Shown: positions 1-6,903 of the stretch, in pieces
Position numbering within the stretch: the first letter of the stretch is position 1
Layout: the number at the start of each line of letters is the position of its first letter
Assembly (NCBI GenBank): GCA_964614375.1
Contig: CAZTLI010000224.1
Location: 1 to 8,554, forward strand
DNA length: 8,554 nt
Source of the DNA: CAZTLI01 sp964614375
GTDB taxonomy: Bacteria; Chloroflexota; Anaerolineae; Aggregatilineales; Phototrophicaceae
Reading direction: 5' to 3'
Program-made: the position numbers and the translations under genes
Notes under the pieces: model-generated
The model's database searches: none
Told to the model about the DNA's origin: nothing
The model's input: only the letters and a program-made list of their open reading frames with translations

Positions 1-337
1 CACCCTGCGCCATGAAGTCTTCAATCACGCGGTGGAAGATGAGGTTATTGTAATAGCCCGATTCCGCCAAAAAGACGAAACTATTGACCGTTATCGGCGC
101 ATATTCTTCCAGCAAATCAATATAGACGGCGCCCGCATCGGTGCAAAAAACCGCGCGATAATCCACACCCGGCTCTAAGACCTGTTCCGGTTCGCTAAAT
201 GTACGGGTATCCGGTTCAGGGGCGGGGGTCGCTTCTTCACAGATTGCATCCGGCGTGCGGGCATCCTGTGCGCTGGTTGGCAGCAAACTCAACGCAGCGA
301 CGACGACCACCACCAGCAGTATTATTGCTTTTTTCAT
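1..337 (-). CDS. Secreted cyclophilin-type peptidyl-prolyl cis-trans isomerase (3' end outside window)
   Basis: This gene encodes a proline cis-trans isomerase of the cyclophilin family, expected to act outside the cytoplasmic membrane on folding of exported proteins. Only the first 112 codons are in the window. Residues 1-23 form a signal peptide: two lysines, a long Ile/Leu/Val core, then a likely signal peptidase I site after Ser-Ala-Gln; no lipobox cysteine is seen. A low-complexity Pro/Glu/Thr spacer follows to about residue 50. The cyclophilin fold begins near residue 60 and includes VNSFVFLAESGYY and the active-site motif FHRVIEDFMAQG (residues 101-112), whose Arg103 matches the catalytic arginine. 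The ATG is preceded by AAGGAG with a 7-nt spacer, which fixes the start. A terminator at 449-483 and a promoter-like pair at 369-397 make it a separate transcription unit from the reductase upstream. The family call is firm; the substrate is unknown. Confidence 0.9.
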   Translation of the reverse strand, partial: MKKAIILLVVVVVAALSLLPTSAQDARTPDAICEEATPAPEPDTRTFSEPEQVLEPGVDYRAVFCTDAGAVYIDLLEEYAPITVNSFVFLAESGYYNNLIFHRVIEDFMAQG

Positions 338-368
338 TCAAGTGCTCCTTGTACGATAGACAGCGGTC

Positions 369-397
369 ATTATGGTATAGACACTTTATAAGCGCAA
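369..397 (-). promoter_or_regulatory. Probable sigma-70 promoter of the cyclophilin gene
   Basis: Read on the minus strand there is TTGCGC (397-392), a 17-nt spacer, and CATAAT (374-369). The -10 element matches consensus at 5 of 6 positions and the -35 at only 3 of 6. It lies about 30 nt upstream of the start codon and downstream of the reductase terminator, where a promoter is needed. This was found by eye only. Confidence 0.4.
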
Positions 398-448
398 CGT
401 GAAAAAAGGGTAGTATATGCCTGAGAATAGCGATTAGTTGTGTGTGGC

Positions 449-483
449 AAAACAAAAACGCGGGCACAGCCCCTGTACCCGCG
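449..483 (-). terminator. Intrinsic terminator of the ferredoxin reductase gene
   Basis: On the minus strand an 11-bp stem (arms 483-473 and 469-459, one G-U pair, GC-rich) closes a 3-nt GGG loop. It is followed directly by UUUUUGUUUU (458-449). It begins 23 nt after the TAA stop of the reductase. The plus strand has no T-run after the hairpin, so it works only in the minus direction. Confidence 0.92.
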
Positions 484-506
484 CTGTTTATGACCAAAAT
501 GAAGGT

Positions 507-1931
507 TTAGTCACCCGCCTGTGTGACACTGTTTTCATTTTCGAGCGCCGCCAGCATATCTTCGATGCGGCTGAATTTGAGGCGTGGACGAGCAATCGCC
601 TGACCCTGTTCCTGCTCAATCGTATCCAGCCGCAGCCACTCATCGAAGGTCACATATCGCACACCACGATTATCAAGCAGTGTCTTTATAGCGTCCTCGG
701 CTGGCTGTTCGGGATTAAGCAGTTTGCCCGTTTGCAGGTCTTCGAGCAGCATGTTGACCGTTTCGACTGAATCCGGCTTATTCGTGCCAATGACTCCGCT
801 GGGGCCGCGCTTAATCCAACCCACGACATAATCGCCAATCACCTGTTCACCCGAGGGATGTTCAGTCAATACACGGCCTTTGTCGTTGGGGATCGTGCCC
901 CAGCGCTCATAAAATGGCACATCGGGCAGTGGCTGACCATGATAGCCCACCGAACGGAATACCAATCCCACCGGCAGCGTATAGGTTTTATCTGTCGCAC
1001 GCGGACGGGTATTCCCGCGTTCATCCGCCACCAATTCATTTTTCACGATTTTGATGGCTTCAACGCGATCTGTGCCCAAGATTTCAACAGGCGATTCGAG
1101 AAAGTGCATGTGGATGCGGCGAGATTTTCCGGCGGGTTCGCGTTTAGCGTATTCACGCATAATTTCCAGATTTTTGACGGCGGTTTTATCTTCACCGCTG
1201 TCAATAAACTCCTGACTATGCGGGTCGAGTTCCAATTCGGCTGGATCAATGATGATGTCTGCATCTGCCATTTCGCCGAGTTCTTTGATTTCAGGGCTGG
1301 TGAATTTAGCCTGTGCAGGGCCGCGCCGTCCGAGGATGTGGATGTCTTTCACCTGACTGTGTTTGAGGGCTTCAAGCGCATAGTCGGCAATGTCGGTCTC
1401 ATAGAGTTCATCATACGAACGTCCCAGAATACGAACAACATCCATCGCCACATTCCCGACGCCAACCACCGCCGCGCTGGTCTGTGTCAGGTCGAAGTGC
1501 AAGTCGCGATAATCGGGATGGGCGTTGTACCATGCGACAAATTCCGTCGCGGGATGACTGCCGGGGAGGTCTTCGCCGGGAATATCCATGCGGCGGTCGG
1601 ATTGCGCGCCCACTGCATAGATGATAGCGTGATAGTATTGCGCCAAATCGTCGCGTTTGATCGCGGTGCCGAATTCGACATTGCCATAGAATCGAAAATT
1701 CGGCCTGGCGGCGATGCGATCATAGACCTTCGTGACCGACTTAATCTTCTGATGGTCGGGCGCAACACCACCGCGCACCAAACCAAACGGGGTCGGCAAA
1801 CGGTCAAACATATCAATTTCGACGGTGAGGTCTTTTTGTTTTTGCAGCGCCTCGGCTGCATAAAACCCGGAGGGGCCAGAACCAATGATGGCTACGCGAA
1901 GCGGATGGGTCGGTGTGCCAATTTGTGTCAT
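507..1931 (-). CDS. fprA: NADPH:ferredoxin reductase, FprA/adrenodoxin-reductase type
   Basis: This 474-residue flavoprotein should pass electrons between NADPH and a ferredoxin in the cytoplasm. The N-terminal FAD-binding Rossmann motif is IIGSGPSG (residues 15-22), followed by the family block PTPFGLVRGGVAPDHQ (46-61). The NADP-binding fold has VVGVGNVAMD (155-164) and LGRRGPAQ (200-207), whose Arg202 and Arg203 correspond to the residues that hold the 2'-phosphate of NADPH. Near the C terminus, VVGWIKRGPSGVIGTNK is the hallmark of the adrenodoxin reductase family. Length fits FprA (about 450-460). I chose the ATG at 1931. An in-frame TTG at 1976 would add 15 residues, but it sits next to a TATAAT -10 element and upstream of the expected transcript start. 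The Shine-Dalgarno is weak (TTGGA). No ferredoxin gene is nearby, so its partner is unknown. Confidence 0.93.
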   Translation of the reverse strand: MTQIGTPTHPLRVAIIGSGPSGFYAAEALQKQKDLTVEIDMFDRLPTPFGLVRGGVAPDHQKIKSVTKVYDRIAARPNFRFYGNVEFGTAIKRDDLAQYYHAIIYAVGAQSDRRMDIPGEDLPGSHPATEFVAWYNAHPDYRDLHFDLTQTSAAVVGVGNVAMDVVRILGRSYDELYETDIADYALEALKHSQVKDIHILGRRGPAQAKFTSPEIKELGEMADADIIIDPAELELDPHSQEFIDSGEDKTAVKNLEIMREYAKREPAGKSRRIHMHFLESPVEILGTDRVEAIKIVKNELVADERGNTRPRATDKTYTLPVGLVFRSVGYHGQPLPDVPFYERWGTIPNDKGRVLTEHPSGEQVIGDYVVGWIKRGPSGVIGTNKPDSVETVNMLLEDLQTGKLLNPEQPAEDAIKTLLDNRGVRYVTFDEWLRLDTIEQEQGQAIARPRLKFSRIEDMLAALENENSVTQAGD

Positions 1932-1976
1932 TGTTGATGTCCAAATATGTCGTATGCGGTTTTGAGTACATGGCAA

Positions 1977-1985
1977 ATTATAGCA
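1977..1985 (-). promoter_or_regulatory. Extended -10 promoter of the ferredoxin reductase gene
   Basis: The minus strand reads TGCTATAAT, a perfect extended -10 (TGn plus TATAAT). Transcription would start near 1970, giving a leader of about 40 nt before the ATG at 1931. No good -35 is at 17 nt. A TTGTCA lies 23 nt upstream inside the repeat described separately, too far for a normal -35, so the promoter may rely on the extended -10 or on an activator. Confidence 0.6.
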
Positions 1986-2006
1986 TGTTCGCCAACTGGT
2001 CTTTAT

Positions 2007-2039
2007 GACAATTGTCGTGTTTTCTGACGATTTTCGTGT
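2007..2039 (-). repeat. Tandem 14-bp direct repeat upstream of the reductase promoter (candidate operator)
   Basis: Two 14-bp units occur on the minus strand: ACACGAAAATCGTC (2039-2026) and ACACGACAATTGTC (2020-2007). They are identical at 12 of 14 positions, separated by 5 bp, and 19 bp start to start. The promoter-proximal unit contains the perfect 10-bp palindrome GACAATTGTC (2007-2016); the distal one contains ACGA-N3-TCGT. They lie between the peptidase stop codon and the reductase -10 element. Regulator binding is an inference from position and symmetry. Confidence 0.5.
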
Positions 2040-2055
2040 GTAATATCCAATTCGA

Positions 2056-3285
2056 TTAACCTTTTAACGGCAGCACAAGGTCTTTTGGCACATCCGTAAG
2101 CGAAATCAGTTCGCCCGATTCCGCGACATAAAAGGTGTCTTCCACGCGCATTCCATACCCCTCGTCAGGATAATACACGCCCGGTTCAATCGTGATGACA
2201 TTGCCTATCTGGAATGTGTCCTCTTTCAATAGATGCGACATTGAGGGACGCTCATGGATGTTCAAACCCACCCCATGCCCCAGACTATGGACATAGCCCG
2301 TCATCGTCGCAGGGTCGGTGCGTGTGGTGGGATGCCCTTTCGCTTCCAGACTATCTAATGCCGCTTCCTGCGCGAGATATGTAGGCTTATTCACAGCAAA
2401 GGCTTCAACCGACTGGTCGAATGCCTCCATCACATCCTCATATGCCCGCTGGACGGCTTCTGTCGCATAACCAATCGACCATGTGCGCGTCATATCATGA
2501 TGATAACCCCCGCCCAATTCATGCGGCGACAAATCGAACACAATGGCCTGCCCGGTACGCAGGGGGTGGTCGTCTTCGCCGCGACTATGTGGATAACCGC
2601 CATCGCGTCCCTGCGCGAAAATCATGCCTGTATCTTGTAGGCCGCGTGCGTTCAGTTCGGCGCGTATATAGGCTTTGACATCGCCAATCGTCAGCGGTTG
2701 ATCGTCCGCATTCACAACCACGCCGTCGGCCTCCCGGTGACTGCTGATGAAATCCCATGCCAGCCGAACGACTTCACTGGTGCGCTGCGCGACAGACTGA
2801 ATGCGTGCCAGTTCCGCCTCATCTTTTGTGACGTAGGCTTCGTCAAACAGGGTGAATCCCATTTCGCCGAGGATTTCATATTGTGGATAGTGGCGTTCCA
2901 GTCTGCGGACGACTTCAAGATAGACATTGAGGTCACCAGTGCCATATAGACCCACTTTACCGCGTGGCACGCCGGCTTTTTGCAGCGCCTTGACCAGCAG
3001 CGCGGGTAAGACTTTGCTGCGATCACCCTCATATTCCTGCAACAGCGCCGCCCAATCGAGGTCGTAATAGGTATAGACCTGCAATCCACTTTTGGCGGCT
3101 TCTTCGATTTCCATACTATTGACAAATAAAATCGGGGCGTCACCCTGCTTCTTGACGATGATGCCACCTGTGACGTGTGCGCCATTTGACATATAACTAC
3201 GAGGCGTATTGTGTCCTTCGCCACCCGTGACAATGATGACATCCAACCCGCGTTTTGCCATTAATCGGTCAATGTCTGCTTTCAT
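2056..3285 (-). CDS. M24 family metallopeptidase (Xaa-Pro aminopeptidase/dipeptidase-like)
   Basis: This 409-residue cytoplasmic enzyme is probably a dinuclear-metal peptidase that cleaves peptides with proline in the second position; it has no signal peptide. Residues 1 to about 150 form the creatinase-like N-terminal domain, and residues 155-400 the pita-bread catalytic domain. All five metal ligands of the family can be placed: Asp251 (VFDLSP), Asp264 (HHDMTRT), His337 (SLGHGVGL), Glu367 (ITIEPGVY) and Glu382 (MRVEDT). His233 (YPHS) fits the substrate-binding histidine. I chose the ATG at 3285 because AGAGGA lies 7 nt upstream; a GTG at 3300 would place this Shine-Dalgarno inside the gene. 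It follows the aminotransferase but is separated from it by a terminator. Exact substrate (aminopeptidase P, prolidase or other) cannot be read from the sequence. Confidence 0.92.
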   Translation of the reverse strand: MKADIDRLMAKRGLDVIIVTGGEGHNTPRSYMSNGAHVTGGIIVKKQGDAPILFVNSMEIEEAAKSGLQVYTYYDLDWAALLQEYEGDRSKVLPALLVKALQKAGVPRGKVGLYGTGDLNVYLEVVRRLERHYPQYEILGEMGFTLFDEAYVTKDEAELARIQSVAQRTSEVVRLAWDFISSHREADGVVVNADDQPLTIGDVKAYIRAELNARGLQDTGMIFAQGRDGGYPHSRGEDDHPLRTGQAIVFDLSPHELGGGYHHDMTRTWSIGYATEAVQRAYEDVMEAFDQSVEAFAVNKPTYLAQEAALDSLEAKGHPTTRTDPATMTGYVHSLGHGVGLNIHERPSMSHLLKEDTFQIGNVITIEPGVYYPDEGYGMRVEDTFYVAESGELISLTDVPKDLVLPLKG

Positions 3286-3350
3286 CACTGTTCCTCTCAC
3301 CCGTTTACAATAATCCCTCGCTAGCTTACCACAACCACCTGACGCTGCAA

Positions 3351-3381
3351 ATAAAAAAGGGCACGCCGTTGCGATGTGCCC
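3351..3381 (-). terminator. Intrinsic terminator of the aminotransferase gene
   Basis: On the minus strand GGGCAC (3381-3376) pairs with GTGCCC (3364-3359) around an 11-nt loop that can form a small inner CGC/GCG stem. It is followed at once by UUUUUUAU (3358-3351). It lies 18 nt beyond the TAA stop, so the peptidase gene downstream probably has its own promoter. A weak candidate for that promoter, TTGTGG-N16-TATTGT, can be seen upstream of the peptidase start. Confidence 0.85.
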
Positions 3382-3398
3382 CCAGAACAGCGTGGTGT

Positions 3399-4664
3399 TT
3401 AGGAGTCGTATACCTGGAGACGATTACGGGTTGAATCGACGGGCACAATTTCAGATTGCAGGGCTGTGCATAACAGTGCCCCTAAACGTTGGATGCCAAT
3501 TTCAATCAACTCTGGATTCGCATTCGAGAAATTCAGGCGGAACGTATTCTGGCCTGTATCATCCACATGGAAATCATCACCCGGCACAAACGCAACTTTG
3601 TGGTGTATTGCCTGTTGTAACAAGTCACCTGCGTTGATATGCTGCGGTAAGGTCACCAACAAGAAAAGGCCCCCAGCGGGTTCTGTCCATCGAACACCCG
3701 GTGGAAAATAGCGCGCCATCGCTGCCAGCATCACATCGCGTCGTTCTCGATAGACATCTCGCAATTTCGCGATATGCCCATCAAGGAAGTCATTCTTAAC
3801 GGTCTCATAGGCGACGATTTGTGTAAACGTGCTGGTGTGCAAGTCGGCAGCTTGTTTGGCAAGCACGACCTGATCAATCACCACCTCTGGCGCGACAACC
3901 CATCCCAATCGCAGTCCCGGCGCGAGAATTTTCGAGAATGTGCCGACATAGATGATATGCCCATTGACGGCCTGTGTTCCGAGATTGATTGCATCCAACT
4001 CCAAGATTGAAGGCAGCGTATCACCAGAATAAATTAAATGACCATACGGGTTGTCTTCAATCACAGGGATGCCATAGTCAGCCAACAACCGCACAAGTTT
4101 CATCCGCCGTTCGAGGCTGAGTGTCACACCCTGCGGATTCTGGAAATTGGGCACGAGATACATAAAAGCCGGATTTTGCGCCAGCAGCGGTTCTAACTCA
4201 TCTATACAAACGCCATATTCATCAGTTGCGACTGCCAGATAAGATGGGCGATAAGGTCGCAATGCGGTCAGTTCGCCCAGATAGGTCGGGTTTTCGACAA
4301 TGACTTTATCGCCATCGTTCATTAGCACTCGCGCCAACAAATCCAACGCCTGCTGTGCCCCACCCACAATGACCACATTTTCTGGTTTGACAATAAGGTT
4401 ATCATTGGACATGCGGGCGGCAATGAATTCACGCAGTTCAGGCAGACCTTCCGTCGTACTATATTGCAGCGCACGCGCCCCCTGTTCAGTCAAAACCCGT
4501 TCAACCGCAGCGCGTATTTGTTCCACAGGAAAGAGTTCAGGCGCGGGCAAGCCACCCGCAAACGAAATGACATCCGGTTGCTGTGTCAGTTTGAGGATTT
4601 CACGAATAGACGAACGCCGCATTTGCTTTGTGCGTTGGGCAAAGTGGGTATTCCATTTCAACAT
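3399..4664 (-). CDS. PLP-dependent class I/II aminotransferase, LysN-like (2-aminoadipate aminotransferase type)
   Basis: This 421-residue fold-type I aminotransferase closely resembles the LysN/2-aminoadipate transaminase group, which transfers amino groups between 2-oxoglutarate and 2-aminoadipate, aromatic or branched-chain amino acids. The N terminus has the substrate-specificity helix SSIREILKLTQ and then ISFAGGLPAPELFP (33-46), both typical of LysN. PLP contacts seen are Asn176 (NFQNPQG), Asp204 and Tyr207 (EDNPYG), the Schiff-base Lys245 (GTFSKILAPGLRLGW) and the carboxylate-binding Arg377 (FRLNFS). There is no N-terminal GntR helix-turn-helix, so it is an enzyme and not a MocR regulator. 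The start is supported by GGGGAG 7 nt upstream. No lysine-biosynthesis genes are adjacent, so a broad-specificity role is equally possible. Confidence 0.92.
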   Translation of the reverse strand: MLKWNTHFAQRTKQMRRSSIREILKLTQQPDVISFAGGLPAPELFPVEQIRAAVERVLTEQGARALQYSTTEGLPELREFIAARMSNDNLIVKPENVVIVGGAQQALDLLARVLMNDGDKVIVENPTYLGELTALRPYRPSYLAVATDEYGVCIDELEPLLAQNPAFMYLVPNFQNPQGVTLSLERRMKLVRLLADYGIPVIEDNPYGHLIYSGDTLPSILELDAINLGTQAVNGHIIYVGTFSKILAPGLRLGWVVAPEVVIDQVVLAKQAADLHTSTFTQIVAYETVKNDFLDGHIAKLRDVYRERRDVMLAAMARYFPPGVRWTEPAGGLFLLVTLPQHINAGDLLQQAIHHKVAFVPGDDFHVDDTGQNTFRLNFSNANPELIEIGIQRLGALLCTALQSEIVPVDSTRNRLQVYDS

Positions 4665-4767
4665 TGTACATCTCCCCTTTAGCTGCGAAAGTGTGCGTTA
4701 CATCTATCGTCGCCTATTTGCAGCAGCGGGGAGTAGTGTTGTGCATCACCCTATAGCGGGATAATGG

Positions 4768-5208
4768 TCAGGATTTTGTTTTGAACTGGCTCAAATCTGG
4801 CAGGCTGGAGTCGCGCCCTTTGAGGAAATCCAGCGCATCATTCAACGAATTCGTGCTGTGCCAGCGATAGTTGCGCTGCTGCGATGCCACTGTCCCCGCC
4901 ATTTTCAAGGCCATATTGGGTGTGTTGACGCTGATAATCCAACCCAACAGGGGATGACTGAGCAGTTTTTCTCGAATCGCTTCCTGACCAAGCTGTGTGT
5001 AGTATTTCAGACTGCGCGATTGGCTGCTCAAGTCTTCGGCACTGTAGCGATTGGTGTGATCGACAATGGTATGAATCATCGGTGGCTGGCCTTCACTCTC
5101 GATCATTTCGAGAATAAGACCATTGCGTGCAGCGATAAGGTCGCGGTCGGCTGTGCCCGGTGTGTAGATAATCCGTCCTGGCACAAGCCATGACAATACG
5201 ATGTCCAT
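4768..5208 (-). CDS. Conserved-looking protein of unknown function, possible SpoIIAA/STAS-like fold
   Basis: I do not recognise this 146-residue protein. It has no signal peptide or transmembrane helix. By eye the order of elements is strand (about 2-15, with VLSWLVPGRIIYT), helix (18-36), strand (MIHTIVDHTNRY), a polar helical stretch, strand (GWIISVNTP), helix (residues beginning NMALKMAG), strand and helix, then a polar Lys/Ser tail. That alternation resembles the small SpoIIAA/STAS-like proteins common in Chloroflexota, but this is a fold guess and not a homology match. The start chosen is ATG 5208, with GGAGG 5 nt upstream; an upstream in-frame ATG at 5262 lies inside the promoter region and would add an unlikely 18 residues. 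It has its own promoter and operator-like palindrome. It lies 127 bp downstream of selA with no terminator between, so read-through from selA is possible. Confidence 0.75.
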   Translation of the reverse strand: MDIVLSWLVPGRIIYTPGTADRDLIAARNGLILEMIESEGQPPMIHTIVDHTNRYSAEDLSSQSRSLKYYTQLGQEAIREKLLSHPLLGWIISVNTPNMALKMAGTVASQQRNYRWHSTNSLNDALDFLKGRDSSLPDLSQFKTKS

Positions 5209-5246
5209 GAACCCCTCCCTGCAAGAATTTGTAATGTGGAAAAACA

Positions 5247-5276
5247 ATAATAACGCACACATTGATTGTTAATCAA
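5247..5276 (-). promoter_or_regulatory. Probable sigma-70 promoter of the unknown gene
   Basis: On the minus strand TTGATT (5276-5271), an 18-nt spacer and TATTAT (5252-5247) give 4 of 6 and 5 of 6 matches to the -35 and -10 consensus. The expected start point is near 5240, about 30 nt before the start codon. The -35 box is half of a perfect inverted repeat. Confidence 0.5.
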
Positions 5277-5277
5277 T
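5261..5277. repeat. Perfect inverted repeat ATTGATT-N3-AATCAAT over the -35 box (candidate operator)
   Basis: Two 7-bp arms (5261-5267 and 5271-5277) are separated by GTT. The repeat covers the -35 element and the upstream part of the spacer of the minus-strand promoter, a place typical for repressor binding. Further TTGATT/ATTGAT half-sites lie at 5315-5320 and 5323-5328, flanked by the direct repeat ATGCACA (5306-5312 and 5327-5333, 21 bp apart). No T-run follows, so it is not a terminator. Confidence 0.5.
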
Positions 5278-5335
5278 AGCATATCATCAGAAGATATTCA
5301 GGTTTATGCACACCTTGATTAGATTGATGCACAAC

Positions 5336-6724
5336 TCAGTTTGAAACCATCGTCCGAATGGCTGCCAGCAGCGCGGACTCTTGCTGCCGCAAAACAGTAC
5401 GCGGGTCGAATACGACCCGATTGTCTTGAATGCGGGCAATGACAGGTATTTCGGACTCACGCAGACGCGCCATGACCGTATCGGGCGACGATACATCCAG
5501 CGCAAGCAGCGCGGTAGGAAGTGTCGCGCCGGGCAGACTGCCACCACCCACTGCCGATTCGCCATTGATGACAGTGCCGCCCACCTGCTGCGACCAGCTA
5601 TAGGCCGTTTCTTGCAGCGTTTCTAATGGTCGCGCAATCATCTGCCAGACAGGAATATGGTCAGTGGCTTCGTTCTTGCGGTAATGTTCCAGTGTCGCGC
5701 TCAGCGCAGCATAACACAATTTATCCGCACGTAATGCCCGTGCCAGTGGATTTTGTTTGAGTTTGGCAATGTGGTCTTTCTGACCGACAATGATGCCCGC
5801 CTGTGGCCCACCCAGCAGCTTATCGCCACTGAAACAGATGAGGTCTGCGCCTGCGGCAATACTATCCTGCACCATCGGTTCACGGTCAAGGCCATATTTA
5901 GACGTATCCAGCAGGGTGCCGCTGCCGAGGTCATCGACCAGCAGCAAGTTACGGTCACGCGCGATTTTTGCCATATCAGCCAGGGGCGTTTCTTCCGTAA
6001 AGCCCACAATCTTGAAGTTTGAGGCATGAACGCGCAGCAGCATCGCCGTCGCTTCGGTGATGGCCTGTTCATAGTCTGCCGCGCGGGTGCGATTGGTTGT
6101 GCCGACTTCAATGAGCTGTGCGCCACTTTGCTGCATGATTTCCGGCACACGAAATCCGCCGCCTATTTCCACCAGTTGACCCCGCGAGATAACAACACCT
6201 TTATCCCGCGCCAGCGCCGACAAAATCAATATCAGAGACGCAGCATTGTTATTGACGACCAGGGCCGCCTCTGCCCCTGTTAATTCGCACAACAGCGCTT
6301 CAGCATGGGTATAGCGACTGCCACGGTCGCCGGTATCGAGGTCATATTCGAGTGTGGTGTAATTTTCTGCGGCTTTGAGGAGGGATTTTTGTGCTGACCG
6401 CGATAATAATGCCCGGCCTAGATTGGTGTGGATTATCACGCCTGTCGCATTGATGACCGGACGCAGCGTAGGCCGGAAATTCGTCGCGAGGTGACTGCTG
6501 GCTTCCGCCAGTATCGCTCGATTGTGAATGGGGACAGTATCGCCTGCCATTAAGCGCGCCCGGGCCGCGTCCAATGCTTTACGCAGCGCATCGACAGTCG
6601 CTGGACGCCCATATTGAGTCACCATCGACATCACTGTAGACTCTTTGAGCAGTGCGTCAACCGATGGGAGTTGGCGGAGGGTGGTGTTGACTTCGGCTTG
6701 TACCATGCGCGTTTTTCTTTTCAT
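5336..6724 (-). CDS. selA: L-seryl-tRNA(Sec) selenium transferase (selenocysteine synthase)
   Basis: SelA is a PLP enzyme that converts Ser-tRNA(Sec) to Sec-tRNA(Sec) using selenophosphate, the step that makes selenocysteine for UGA decoding. The 462-residue length matches bacterial SelA. Diagnostic blocks are the N-terminal LPSVDALL (19-26), INATGVIIHTNLGRALLS (91-108), YTTLEYDL followed by GDRGSRY (132-138, including active-site Arg137), and FSGDKLLGGPQAGII, in which Lys302 is the PLP-linked lysine. The start is the least certain point. ATG 6724 and ATG 6706 (six residues shorter) both lack a clear Shine-Dalgarno, and I kept the longer one. selB, selD and tRNA-Sec are not in this window, whereas selA is often beside selB. 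A candidate extended -10, TGGTGTAAT (6756-6748), lies about 24 nt upstream of the start codon. Confidence 0.95.
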   Translation of the reverse strand: MKRKTRMVQAEVNTTLRQLPSVDALLKESTVMSMVTQYGRPATVDALRKALDAARARLMAGDTVPIHNRAILAEASSHLATNFRPTLRPVINATGVIIHTNLGRALLSRSAQKSLLKAAENYTTLEYDLDTGDRGSRYTHAEALLCELTGAEAALVVNNNAASLILILSALARDKGVVISRGQLVEIGGGFRVPEIMQQSGAQLIEVGTTNRTRAADYEQAITEATAMLLRVHASNFKIVGFTEETPLADMAKIARDRNLLLVDDLGSGTLLDTSKYGLDREPMVQDSIAAGADLICFSGDKLLGGPQAGIIVGQKDHIAKLKQNPLARALRADKLCYAALSATLEHYRKNEATDHIPVWQMIARPLETLQETAYSWSQQVGGTVINGESAVGGGSLPGATLPTALLALDVSSPDTVMARLRESEIPVIARIQDNRVVFDPRTVLRQQESALLAAIRTMVSN

Positions 6725-6747
6725 TGGCGTTTACAATCTTCATATCT

Positions 6748-6756
6748 ATTACACCA
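6748..6756 (-). promoter_or_regulatory. Possible extended -10 promoter of selA
   Basis: The minus strand reads TGGTGTAAT, a TGn extension followed by TGTAAT (5 of 6 to consensus). No convincing -35 lies 17 nt upstream (TGTGGA). Predicted transcription start is near 6741, giving a short leader of about 17 nt. Confidence 0.35.
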
Positions 6757-6903
6757 CATTGAGCATTAATTCCACATGGGAAAAAAGTCTCGGAACAAGA
6801 TTTCAACAATGTAATGTTAAGGCTATCGTGCGTTTCTCCTGCTCTCTGCCAAATCTTACCGCATCCGCTAAAATTCACCGAAACCTTTTCCGCCGATCCT
6901 GGC

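Noticed and set aside
858..1937. A 359-codon open frame on the plus strand opposite the ferredoxin reductase gene
   Set aside because: It is antisense to a gene with full family motifs, shows no recognisable domain, and has no Shine-Dalgarno. Its composition fits a shadow frame of the opposite coding strand.
3286..3300. GTG at 3300 as the start of the M24 peptidase
   Set aside because: The AGAGGA ribosome binding site lies between it and ATG 3285, so the GTG start would place the site inside the coding region and has no Shine-Dalgarno of its own.
4735..4770. UGA stop of the unknown gene as a possible selenocysteine codon, prompted by the nearby selA
   Set aside because: Read-through would add only 17 residues with no conserved pattern. 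The short CCC/GGG pairing after the UGA does not look like a bacterial SECIS hairpin with an exposed GU loop.
5279..5300. Hairpin ATATC-N7-GATAT after selA as a terminator
   Set aside because: The stem is only 5 bp and AT-rich and no T-run follows on either strand, so it should not terminate transcription.
507..6724. A single six-gene operon for all minus-strand genes
   Set aside because: Two intrinsic terminators (3351-3381 and 449-483), gaps of 100-170 bp and separate promoter-like elements argue for several transcription units.
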